A DNA stretch of 9,399 nt from an uncultured Methanofollis sp. (GCF_937919355.1 NZ_CALFSA010000239.1:1-9399); one strand, 5' to 3'. Positions 1-5,783 are shown, counted from the stretch's first letter. Made by a program: numbers and translations. Notes: a model not told the origin generated them from the letters alone.

Positions 1-4
1 AGAC

Positions 5-427
5 ATGACACTGATGGAGTGTTGCCAGGTGCCGGTCGTGAGCGTCCCGCCGGAGACGCCGGTCTTCGACGTCGCCGCGATCATGGCCGAGCAGAATGTG
101 GGGAGCGTCGTCGTCGTGGAGAAGAAGAAACCCGTCGGGATCGTCACCGACCGGGACGTCACGGTGAGGGTCACGGCGCATGGACTGGACCCGAAAAAAG
201 TTCCGGCACGGGCGGTGATGACCGCAGACCTCCTTGTGCTGCCCGGGACGACCGGCCTCTACGAGGCGCTCGAAGCGATCCGGAAGAAAGGGGTGAGGAG
301 GGTCCCGGTTGTTGACGAGCACGGCGCCCTCACCGGGATCATCACGGTCGACGACATCATCCGCCTCCTTGCGGCCGAGATGGAGGGGATCGCCGCCGTG
401 ATCGGCGCGGGGAAACCGGTGATCTGA
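5..427 (+). CDS. Protein with two CBS domains (putative nucleotide-sensing regulator)
   Basis: A 140-residue protein made almost entirely of two CBS domains, about residues 8-60 and 70-125. Each ends in the usual pattern: GIVTDRDV around residues 45-52 and GIITVDDI around 111-118. Paired CBS domains form a Bateman module that binds adenine nucleotides (AMP, ATP or SAM) and usually reports energy status. No catalytic domain is attached, so this is a stand-alone sensor or regulatory subunit whose partner cannot be named. The ATG at 5 fits the family's N-terminus, but only four bases precede it, so neither a ribosome binding site nor an upstream extension can be checked. A T-run follows the stop closely. 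The family call is firm; the role is unknown. Confidence 0.9.
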   Translation: MTLMECCQVPVVSVPPETPVFDVAAIMAEQNVGSVVVVEKKKPVGIVTDRDVTVRVTAHGLDPKKVPARAVMTADLLVLPGTTGLYEALEAIRKKGVRRVPVVDEHGALTGIITVDDIIRLLAAEMEGIAAVIGAGKPVI

Positions 428-436
428 GGATCGATC

Positions 437-443
437 TTTTTTT
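437..443 (+). terminator. Poly-T terminator after the CBS-domain gene
   Basis: Seven consecutive T residues begin ten bases after the CBS gene stop. Archaeal RNA polymerase terminates at such T-runs without needing a strong hairpin. It separates the gene from the repeat region downstream. Confidence 0.5.
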
Positions 444-511
444 GGTCTGGAGAATTGCTCTGGTTCGGGGCGAGGTATCTTCCTGATACTGCGAGGAGGA
501 GCGGGGGGTTG

Positions 512-739
512 CTTCCCCATACTGCTTGCCGGGGGGGCACGGCCTCGAAAACCTACAGTTTTCTCGACTCCCTTCGGTCGTTCCCCCGGACCCTCTCTTG
601 CGATTGGTCCGGGGAAGACAGAGCAGAGATCCTGAGGAAGAGATTGCCATCCCCCGTCTATCGTGCACCGGGGGCCGGGGGCTGCGAACAGGGTGAGCAC
701 AAGAAAATCTTTGATTTTCGGCGGTAGTCCCCCGGTGGA
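512..739. repeat. Structured GC-rich repeat, copy A
   Basis: First of two tandem copies. In order: a CTTCCCCATACTGC block (512-525); a CCGGGGG/CCCCCGG stem (529-535 with 583-589); GGGGAAGACAGAGC (611-624); ATCCTGAG (629-636); the 75-bp core (646-720); and TAGTCCCCCGGTGGA (725-739). The core is identical to 851-925 of copy B. CACCGGGGG (666-674) can pair with CCCCCGGTG (729-737), enclosing a small hairpin at 703-719 (GAAAATC, loop TTT, GATTTTC). Copy A has about 45 extra bases (537-581) in the loop where copy B has only a few. No reading frame looks protein-coding: reverse-strand ORFs cross it but are poor in conserved features. It resembles an intergenic repeat family; that it is dispersed in the genome is inference. 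Confidence 0.75.
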
Positions 740-757
740 AGAATACCGACTCCCTGC

Positions 758-983
758 CTTCCCCATACTGCCTGCCGGGGGTTTCACCCCCGGACCCCCG
801 ATTTAGGATAGTGTCGGGGAAGACAGAGCGATATCCTGAGATGGGGGACTGCCATCCCCCGTCTATCGTGCACCGGGGGCCGGGGGCTGCGAACAGGGTG
901 AGCACAAGAAAATCTTTGATTTTCGAGTGACGACCGAAGGGAGTCGAGAAGGTCGAAGACCTTCGCTGTAGTCCCCCGGTGGA
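758..983. repeat. Structured GC-rich repeat, copy B
   Basis: Second tandem copy, with the same block order as copy A: CTTCCCCATACTGC (758-771), an 8-bp perfect stem CCGGGGGT/ACCCCCGG with a three-base loop (775-793), GGGGAAGACAGAGC (816-829), ATCCTGAG (833-840), the identical 75-bp core (851-925) and TAGTCCCCCGGTGGA (969-983). CACCGGGGG at 871-879 pairs with CCCCCGGTG at 973-981. Relative to copy A it has a 39-base insertion between core and end block, holding a hairpin at 948-964 (GAAGGTC, loop GAA, GACCTTC). Part of that insertion, 930-950, is the exact reverse complement of 561-581 in copy A's own extra segment. No clear terminal inverted repeats or target duplications were seen, so it is not called a transposon. 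Confidence 0.75.
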
Positions 984-1118
984 GTGCGCCGATCAACTGC
1001 CACCCCCCCTATCCTGAGCGTGAAAATGTGCATATATTTCCCTGTTTTCCAGAGCACTTTTTTTCCCTTCCCGAGAAACCATGATCCGCACGCCACACAA
1101 CTACGTGCAGAGCATCAC
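984..1118 (+). promoter_or_regulatory. Upstream region and TATA box of the DUF2721 gene
   Basis: Between the end of repeat copy B and the ATG at 1119 the sequence becomes AT-richer. CATATATT at 1031-1038 is a good archaeal TATA box, placing transcription start near 1060 and leaving a leader of about 55-60 nt. A run of seven T at 1058-1064 lies at that point and could instead end transcripts coming from the repeat. No gene is seen here. Confidence 0.45.
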
Positions 1119-1568
1119 ATGACAACAGCAGACATCATCCAGACGATGCTTGCGCCGGGGCTCATGATCTCGGCGTGCGGCCTCCTCATCCTCGGCATGA
1201 ACAACAAATATTCTCTTGTCCTGAACAGGATCCGCCTCCTCGACGAAGAGAAGAGGCGCTGTTCCCGGTGCGGCGCCGACGCTGCCGCAGGGCACCGCGA
1301 GAGCGTCTGCATGCAACTCTCGGAACTGGGCGTGCGGGCGCGCCACGAGAGGAACGCCATCCTCTCCTACTCGGCGTCGGTGGCGGCCTTCGTCGTCACC
1401 TCGTTCCTGATCGGCCTCTCCGACGTCCAGGGCCTGCCCGGCCTCTCCCTCCTCACCATCTTCTCCTTCCTCGTGGGGATGGCGCTCGTCCTTGCGGGGA
1501 TCATCTTTGCGGTCCGGGAGGCCCTGATGGGCTACGATATCATCTGCATCGACATGATGGACGGGTGA
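1119..1568 (+). CDS. DUF2721 family membrane protein
   Basis: A 149-residue protein. The N-terminal stretch (residues 8-41, including MLAPGLMISACGLLILGM and then NRIRLL) matches the opening of the DUF2721 family: a hydrophobic segment followed by a conserved R-x-R-x-L stretch. Two more hydrophobic helices lie at about 82-100 and 109-131. Between helix 1 and helix 2 is a charged loop of about 45 residues, probably cytoplasmic. The ATG at 1119 was chosen over an in-frame start at 984 because family similarity begins here and 984 lies inside the repeat. No strong ribosome binding site precedes it. The loop carries C48, C51, H59 and C64, which could bind a metal. DUF2721 has no established function. 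The gene converges on its neighbour with only eight bases between stops. Confidence 0.8.
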   Translation: MTTADIIQTMLAPGLMISACGLLILGMNNKYSLVLNRIRLLDEEKRRCSRCGADAAAGHRESVCMQLSELGVRARHERNAILSYSASVAAFVVTSFLIGLSDVQGLPGLSLLTIFSFLVGMALVLAGIIFAVREALMGYDIICIDMMDG

Positions 1569-1576
1569 ACCCCTCC

Positions 1577-2065
1577 TCAGGGCCGCCTGTACATCGCAAA
1601 GGTCTCGCCGTACTCGAGGGCGCGGCCCTGCATGGCGGCGACGAGGGCGTGCTGGTCGGAACCGGGTGCGAGGTCGAGGTGGGCGTCCAGTCCGTAGACC
1701 CGGAAATAATACCTGTGCGCCTCGCCCCGCGGCGGGCACGGCCCCCGGTACCCGATCTGTCCGTAACTGTTTGTCCCCTGGACCATGGCGACAGGCGCCT
1801 CCACAACTCCCTCCGGCGGGACGCCCGGAGGGACCACCGCCCGGCCGTCTGAGAAGCGCAGGGGCTCGATATTCCATGCGAGCCACGGGGAGAAGGAACA
1901 CCCCTGCTCATAGGGGTTGTGCACGGTCAGGGCGACAGACGGTGCCGCCGACCCTGTGATCGTGATCCGCGGCGACGTCCCCTCGCCGTCGCAGGTGTGC
2001 CGTGCCGGAAACTCGACAAAACCCAGGTCGATGACGATCCTGTGCAGACTCCGCACTCCTGTCAT
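1577..2065 (-). CDS. PEBP/YbhB-YbcL family protein (Raf kinase inhibitor-like)
   Basis: A 162-residue protein of the phosphatidylethanolamine-binding protein fold. Family marks are FPARHTCDGEGTSP (residues 19-32), a W-x-x-WNI segment (61-66), GTNSYGQIGYRGPCPP (97-112) and GEAHRYYFRVYGLD (114-127). Archaeal and bacterial members are small soluble proteins of uncertain ligand. The usual DPDxP pocket motif is replaced by NPYEQ (50-54) and the usual HW by PW (60-61), while the later HRY is kept, so this copy probably binds a different ligand or none. The ATG at 2065 is preferred over 2152 because family similarity starts soon after it and a purine-rich GGGGGAGAGGT precedes it. A TATA box on this strand (2094-2087) sits only about 25 nt upstream, so the leader is very short. 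Confidence 0.85.
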   Translation of the reverse strand: MTGVRSLHRIVIDLGFVEFPARHTCDGEGTSPRITITGSAAPSVALTVHNPYEQGCSFSPWLAWNIEPLRFSDGRAVVPPGVPPEGVVEAPVAMVQGTNSYGQIGYRGPCPPRGEAHRYYFRVYGLDAHLDLAPGSDQHALVAAMQGRALEYGETFAMYRRP

Positions 2066-2086
2066 GGCCTGACCTCTCCCCCGCCT

Positions 2087-2139
2087 CTTATATAGTCCGC
2101 GGGGTGGGTCGGCCCCTCCGCAACCATCAGCCATATTTA
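2087..2139. promoter_or_regulatory. Divergent promoters for the PEBP gene and the rnhA operon
   Basis: On the minus strand TATATAAG (2094-2087) lies about 25 nt before the PEBP ATG. On the plus strand CATATTTA (2132-2139) lies about 30 nt before the rnhA ATG. Both transcripts would have very short leaders. GGTGA at 2162-2166, just before the rnhA ATG, is a good ribosome binding site. Confidence 0.55.
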
Positions 2140-2169
2140 GCGTCCCTGCCAAACTCTACTGGGTGAGCC

Positions 2170-2589
2170 ATGTCTGACGAGGGTGGGTTTGATATTTATA
2201 CGGACGGGGCTTCGCGGGGCAACCCCGGCCATGCCGCCTATGCCTACCTTTTCGTCGAGGGCGGTGCCGTCGTCCTCGAAGACTCAGGCTATGCCGGGGT
2301 CACGACGAACAACACCGCCGAATACCTCGCCATCACCCACGCCCTCGAAGCGGCGGCCGGGAGGACGGCCGGCGACCTCTCCGTTTACTCGGACAGCGAA
2401 CTCGTGGTCAGGCAGATGAACGGCGAGTACAGGGTGAACAAGGAGCACCTCAGGGAACTGAAGGCCGGCGTGCTCGCCCTGGTCGGCAGGTTCAGGTCGG
2501 TGCGTTTTGTGTCAGTCCGCCGGACCAACCCCCATATCGCGCAGGCCGACCGCCTCTGCAACGAAGAACTCGACAGGAGGGGGGCCTGA
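2170..2589 (+). CDS. rnhA: Ribonuclease HI
   Basis: A 139-residue RNase H type 1 enzyme, which cuts the RNA strand of RNA-DNA hybrids in the cytoplasm (R-loops, primers). The four acidic catalytic residues are visible: D12 in YTDGASRGNPG (10-20), E51 in NNTAEY (47-52), D75 in YSDSELVVRQ (73-82) and D127 in QADRLCN (125-131). It lacks an N-terminal hybrid-binding domain and the basic-protrusion helix of E. coli RNase HI, as in many archaeal and YpdQ-like RNases HI. The ATG at 2170 follows GGTGA at a short distance. It is the first gene of a tight four-gene run; its stop lies just after an AGGAGG (2575-2580) that probably serves the next gene. Confidence 0.93.
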   Translation: MSDEGGFDIYTDGASRGNPGHAAYAYLFVEGGAVVLEDSGYAGVTTNNTAEYLAITHALEAAAGRTAGDLSVYSDSELVVRQMNGEYRVNKEHLRELKAGVLALVGRFRSVRFVSVRRTNPHIAQADRLCNEELDRRGA

Positions 2590-2615
2590 CGGGCGACCGG
2601 GACGCCCCCCAGCCT

Positions 2616-2852
2616 GTGATCTCGGCGGCTGAGATCGCCGACTTTGCATACTGTGCTCTCTCCTGGCAGTTCAGCCGGAACGGCCAGAGCACCACCTCCG
2701 CGTCGAGCGAGAGGGGGATGCAGAAGCATGCCGAGGTCGGAAAGAAACTCTTTGCCGTTGAAAAAGCGCGGCGGGAGTTCTGGCTCCTGACCATCCTCGG
2801 CTACGCCCTGCTCGCCCTCGCCCTGATCATCCTCATGAGGTGGGTGCAGTGA
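2616..2852 (+). CDS. N-terminal part of a Cas4/DUF83-type Fe-S nuclease, membrane-anchored (split gene, first half)
   Basis: A 78-residue protein from GTG. Residues 2-23 (ISAAEIADFAYC, then SWQFSRNG) match the start of the Cas4/DUF83 PD-(D/E)XK nucleases, where the single tyrosine-preceded cysteine (C13) is the first ligand of the [4Fe-4S] cluster. RGMQKH (33-38) matches the family's G-x-x-x-H motif, whose histidine (H38) binds the catalytic metal. Residues 55-74 form a transmembrane helix after a basic stretch, placing the N-terminal part in the cytoplasm. The protein stops there; the remaining nuclease motifs are in the next gene. No ribosome binding site precedes GTG 2616. A CTG at 2586, five bases after AGGAGG and overlapping the rnhA stop, would add ten residues and is a serious alternative start. 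Alone it cannot be an active nuclease. Confidence 0.75.
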   Translation: MISAAEIADFAYCALSWQFSRNGQSTTSASSERGMQKHAEVGKKLFAVEKARREFWLLTILGYALLALALIILMRWVQ

Positions 2853-3409
2853 GTTTCTCCACGGGCGAAGTGCTGATCCTTCTCCTCCTCGGTGCGCTTG
2901 CCTTCTTCATCTTCGCCATCAGGAGACACTACTCTGTCCAGCCCGTGCGGGAGAAGTTCGGTATCCCCGAGGGCGAACTCCTGTACACCGACCTCAACGA
3001 GCAGACCGGGACTTTCTTCTCCGAGACCTACCGGATCTCGGGGAGGCCGGACTACGTGTTGCGTGACGAGATGACCGGGGCCTATGTCCCGGTGGAGGTG
3101 AAGAGCGGGCGGGCACGGAAACCATACTGGAATCACATCCTTCAACTCGCCGCGTACTGCCTCCTTGTCGAGGAGTATTACGGCGTGCACGTGCCGTACG
3201 GTATCCTGGTCTACGGCGAGGGGAAGCAGCACCGGATCGAGTTCACCGACGAATTGAGGGAGCAGGTGCTCTCGACAGTGGCCGAGATGCGCCGGTGCCT
3301 GGACGGAACCGGAGCCCCGGTGTGGCGGAACCACAATGTCCCGGCGCGGTGCCGGGGGTGCAGTCACAGGGAGGTCTGCCGCTTCGCCCTGGGAGATGAT
3401 GAGGAATGA
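2849..3409 (+). CDS. C-terminal catalytic part of a Cas4/DUF83-type PD-(D/E)XK nuclease, membrane-anchored (split gene, second half)
   Basis: A 186-residue protein. One transmembrane helix (about 8-24) is followed by basic RRHY, putting the rest in the cytoplasm. The nuclease core shows D68 in SGRPDYVL, E83 and K85 in PVEVKSG, and Q99/Y103 in HILQLAAY: the D, ExK and QxxxY motifs of RecB/Cas4-type nucleases. Near the C-terminus C168, C171 and C177 (C-x2-C-x5-C) match the last three [4Fe-4S] ligands of Cas4. The first cysteine and the metal-binding histidine are missing here but present in the preceding gene. GTG 2849 overlaps the preceding stop as GTGA, with GAGGTG (2837-2842) seven bases upstream; this is preferred to GTG 2840. 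Expected action is on DNA ends or single strands, by family analogy. No cas1, cas2 or CRISPR array is in the window. Confidence 0.82.
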   Translation: MSFSTGEVLILLLLGALAFFIFAIRRHYSVQPVREKFGIPEGELLYTDLNEQTGTFFSETYRISGRPDYVLRDEMTGAYVPVEVKSGRARKPYWNHILQLAAYCLLVEEYYGVHVPYGILVYGEGKQHRIEFTDELREQVLSTVAEMRRCLDGTGAPVWRNHNVPARCRGCSHREVCRFALGDDEE

Positions 3410-3819
3410 TGGAACTCGTGCCGATCGGCGTGATCAGGTCGCCCTACCGGGTGCACGGGGACGCTCCGCGGCAGGGGCGTCTCTCCGACGTCGTGAGCGA
3501 GATCGTGGTCTACCCTGCATATGCCCCGGCACTCTCCGATATCGGGAAACACCGTCACCTGATCGTGCTCTACTGGCTCGACCGCGCCGACAGGTCGGCC
3601 CTGAAGGCGACGCCGCCGGGGACTGAGCGGGAACTCGGCGTCTTCTCGACGCGGTCGCCGAACAGGCCGAACCCGATCGCCCTCTGTCTCGTCGACCTCA
3701 TCGCCGTCGACGGCCTGACCCTCAGGGTCCGCGGCCTCGAAGCACTGGACGGCAGTCCCCTCCTGGACATCAAACCCTACTCCCCCGCGATCGATGCCGC
3801 CGGCCCTGGAGAAGTCTGA
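3406..3819 (+). CDS. trmO: tRNA (N6-threonylcarbamoyladenosine37-N6)-methyltransferase, TrmO/TsaA family
   Basis: A 137-residue protein of the UPF0066/TsaA family, which methylates t6A37 next to the anticodon of a threonine tRNA using S-adenosylmethionine. The N-terminal PIGVIRSPY (6-14), the strongly conserved GVFSTRSPNRPNP (78-90) and LDGSPLLDIKPYSP (114-127) are the family hallmarks. Length fits the short archaeal members, which lack the extra C-terminal domain of E. coli TrmO. The start ATG 3406 overlaps the preceding stop as ATGA, so translation is likely coupled; a second ATG follows directly. It is the last gene of the operon and converges on the AOR gene with six bases between stops. 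Family assignment is firm; the exact tRNA target is inferred. Confidence 0.9.
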   Translation: MMELVPIGVIRSPYRVHGDAPRQGRLSDVVSEIVVYPAYAPALSDIGKHRHLIVLYWLDRADRSALKATPPGTERELGVFSTRSPNRPNPIALCLVDLIAVDGLTLRVRGLEALDGSPLLDIKPYSPAIDAAGPGEV

Positions 3820-3825
3820 GCCTCC

Positions 3826-5643
3826 TCACCGGGCGGGCGGGGCGTGGGGTATCCTTTCTTTTTTCCCGCTGATCCCGAGTTCTTTCAGTTTCTCCGGCGT
3901 CGGGACGCCCTCCTCGTCCCATCCCCGCACGCGGTAATACTCCGTGAGGACGTGCTCCCTCTCCCAGACCCGTCCTGCCGGTGCCCCGTCCCGCAGGGGT
4001 TCGGTGAGGAGACGGCGGGGCAGGGTGTCGTCGGCCTTCGTGTAGCCGGCCTGCAGGTTGAAGACCCGCTGGAGGTTCCAGATCCGTTCACCGATCTCCA
4101 TCAGGCCCTCCGCGGTCACGGCCATGCCTGTCACCCCGCGGACCAGGGCGGCGTAGTCGTCGGCGCCAAGGGCGAAAGAGGAGAAGAGGCAGATCCCCGA
4201 GGAGTCGATCGCGGCGGTGAGGTCCTGGAAGGCCTTCGTCCACTCGGCCTTCCCCTCGTCGGTGAAGGGGTCGAGGGCCACGGGCAGGCCGAGCACCTCG
4301 GGCGAGACCAGATAGCCATAGACATGGTCGCCGCCGCGGACCGAGGTGGCGTACGCAAGGCCGTGGCCCTGGAGGCCCCGCGGGTCGTATGCCGGGAGTT
4401 CCTGCTTCTTGACAGTCATCGAGAGTTCGGGGTGGCCGTAGCGGGCGGCGAAGGCATAACTCCCGTCGGCGAGGTCGTCTCCCGCCCCCTGTCGATAACC
4501 GATCGCCTCGATGAGGGGGACGACCTTCTCACACTCGCCGAACCTGATGCCGGCGTCGTAGTACCCCTTCTCCGTCATCTCCATCGCCGCGGCGATGGTG
4601 CCGCCGACCGAGATGGTGTCGAGGCCGAGGTCGTTGCAGAGGTTGTTCGCCCTGATCGCCATCGGGAGGTCGTGGCACCCGATGTCCGGCCCGAGGGCCC
4701 AGACGGTCTCGTACTCCGGGCCGTCCCCCTCGACCCCGTCGATCTCGGTCCGCCGCCCGCAGCAGACAATGCAGGAGTGGCAGCACTTCTTCGTCTTCAG
4801 GTAGCGGTCGGCGAGTTCCTCGCCGGAGACCGCCGAGGCCTCGGGGTCGTAGCCTGTCTGGAAGTTCTTCGTCGGCAGGATATGGTGCTCGTTGATGATG
4901 TTGACGAGAATGGCGGTGCCGTAGGCGGGCAGGCCCTTTCCCGTCACCGGGTTCTCCCTGAGTTTCCGCCGGGCGGCGACCTTCGCCTCGTCGAGCGCCG
5001 TCTGGTCGGCGACCTCGACCTTTCCCTCGCCCCGCACCGCGACCGCCTTGAGGTTCTTGCTCCCCATCACCGCCCCGACGCCGCCCCTCCCTGCCGACCG
5101 ATAGGTCTCGTTCATGATCGAGGCGATGAGGCTCAACTTCTCCCCGGCAGGCCCGATGCAGAGCACCTCGGTCTTCGGGCCGTCTGTCTCGGCCTCGATC
5201 GCCCCGACCGTCGCCCCGACCCGGAGGCCCCAGAGGTCTGAGGCGTCCCTGACCTCGGCCTCCCCGTCGTGGACCCAGAGGTAGACGGGCTTTTCGGCCT
5301 TCCCCCTGACGACGACCGCATCGAACCCGGCCCTCTTCACCTCCTTTCCGAAGAACCCGCCTGAGTTCGCGCTCGTCAGCGTCCCGTTCAGGGGCGAGCG
5401 TGTCACCACGTCGAAACGCGATCCCAGGGGGACGCCCGTGCCGGTCAGGGGACCGGTGGCGATGACCAGGATGTTCTCCGGCCCCAGGGGGTCGGTGGAA
5501 GCGTCGATCCCCTCGGAGAGTACCCGGACACCGAGGCCCCTCCCCCCGAGATAGTCCCTCTTCAGGTCGTCCGGGTACGGCACCGGCGTGCACTTCCCTG
5601 CGGTGAGGTCGACGTCCAGCAGTCTGTCGGCATATCCTTTCAT
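3826..5643 (-). CDS. Aldehyde:ferredoxin oxidoreductase family protein (tungstopterin, [4Fe-4S])
   Basis: A 605-residue AOR-family enzyme, the usual length. AORs oxidise aldehydes to acids and pass electrons to ferredoxin, using a bis-pterin tungsten centre and one [4Fe-4S] cluster. The N-terminus MKGYADRLLDVDL is typical. Cluster cysteines are C288, C291 and C295 (in CHSCIVCC) and C484 (in SSGICLFSSF). Pterin-contact segments are GRGGVGAVMGSKNLKA (185-200) and DLGLDTIS (338-345); ELPAYDPRGLQG (415-426) and YATSVRGGDH (431-440) are also conserved. Methionine 57 of the longest frame (ATG at 5643) is chosen because family similarity starts there. The substrate cannot be read from sequence, so no AOR, FOR or GOR subtype is claimed. 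Divergent from the Fe-S carrier mrp. Confidence 0.92.
   Translation of the reverse strand: MKGYADRLLDVDLTAGKCTPVPYPDDLKRDYLGGRGLGVRVLSEGIDASTDPLGPENILVIATGPLTGTGVPLGSRFDVVTRSPLNGTLTSANSGGFFGKEVKRAGFDAVVVRGKAEKPVYLWVHDGEAEVRDASDLWGLRVGATVGAIEAETDGPKTEVLCIGPAGEKLSLIASIMNETYRSAGRGGVGAVMGSKNLKAVAVRGEGKVEVADQTALDEAKVAARRKLRENPVTGKGLPAYGTAILVNIINEHHILPTKNFQTGYDPEASAVSGEELADRYLKTKKCCHSCIVCCGRRTEIDGVEGDGPEYETVWALGPDIGCHDLPMAIRANNLCNDLGLDTISVGGTIAAAMEMTEKGYYDAGIRFGECEKVVPLIEAIGYRQGAGDDLADGSYAFAARYGHPELSMTVKKQELPAYDPRGLQGHGLAYATSVRGGDHVYGYLVSPEVLGLPVALDPFTDEGKAEWTKAFQDLTAAIDSSGICLFSSFALGADDYAALVRGVTGMAVTAEGLMEIGERIWNLQRVFNLQAGYTKADDTLPRRLLTEPLRDGAPAGRVWEREHVLTEYYRVRGWDEEGVPTPEKLKELGISGKKERIPHAPPAR
3855..3864 (+). 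terminator. Possible poly-T terminator for the rnhA-trmO operon
   Basis: TTTCTTTTTT on the plus strand begins 36 bases after the trmO stop, inside the 3' end of the AOR gene on the opposite strand. Its position suits ending the plus-strand operon, but it also encodes lysines of the AOR C-terminus, so it may be coincidental. Confidence 0.35.
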
Positions 5644-5644
5644 G

Positions 5645-5667
5645 GTCCCCACACACCCTCTGGGGAC
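5645..5667 (-). promoter_or_regulatory. Inverted repeat at the AOR translation start region
   Basis: GTCCCCA (5645-5651) and TGGGGAC (5661-5667) form a perfect 7-bp inverted repeat with a nine-base spacer, one base upstream of the AOR start codon. On the minus strand it covers the probable transcript start and any ribosome binding site. A TATA-like CATTTATC lies upstream at 5686-5679. It could be a repressor site or an RNA hairpin; the sequence alone does not decide. Confidence 0.4.
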
Positions 5668-5698
5668 ACCGGGATCAGATAAATGTAACCCATTCTTC

Positions 5699-5774
5699 CC
5701 GGCCTGAACGTTATTGCTCCCCGGTATCTCCGGCAATGGCTCCTTGCCGGTATCTAAAGCCTTTAACAGGCCGG
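5699..5774. promoter_or_regulatory. Nested inverted repeats between AOR and mrp
   Basis: The divergent intergenic region has an outer 8-bp pair, CCGGCCTG (5699-5706) with CAGGCCGG (5767-5774), around an inner 7-bp pair, CCGGCAA (5730-5736) with TTGCCGG (5744-5750). Their centres are only about three bases apart. CCGGTATCT is also present twice in direct orientation (5721-5729 and 5747-5755). This is a plausible binding region for a regulator of both genes. Confidence 0.4.
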
Positions 5775-5783
5775 CACACAGAT

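Noticed and set aside
512..983. CRISPR array
   Set aside because: Only two long units occur, the conserved part is 75 bp and there are no regular spacers; this is a tandem intergenic repeat.
357..996. Minus-strand frames running through the repeat region, sharing an identical peptide segment
   Set aside because: The shared peptide is only the result of the identical 75-bp DNA core; there is no plausible start, domain or codon bias, so no gene is called.
1101..1901. A 266-codon minus-strand frame across the DUF2721 gene and the PEBP 3' end
   Set aside because: It overlaps two recognisable genes and reads as Arg/Gly/Pro-rich noise, typical of a shadow frame.
2835..2852. Programmed frameshift joining the two nuclease halves
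   Set aside because: A -1 shift would fuse them, but no slippery heptamer is visible before the stop, whereas a ribosome binding site and GTGA overlap are. Kept only as an alternative to test.
2616..3409. A CRISPR-adaptation cas4 locus
   Set aside because: There is no cas1, cas2 or repeat array nearby, both halves carry membrane helices, and the neighbours are rnhA and trmO. Similarity to Cas4 is at the domain level.
3844..5241. A 465-codon plus-strand open frame opposite AOR
   Set aside because: It is the antisense shadow of a clear AOR gene in GC-rich DNA; its product is low-complexity and shows no family motif.
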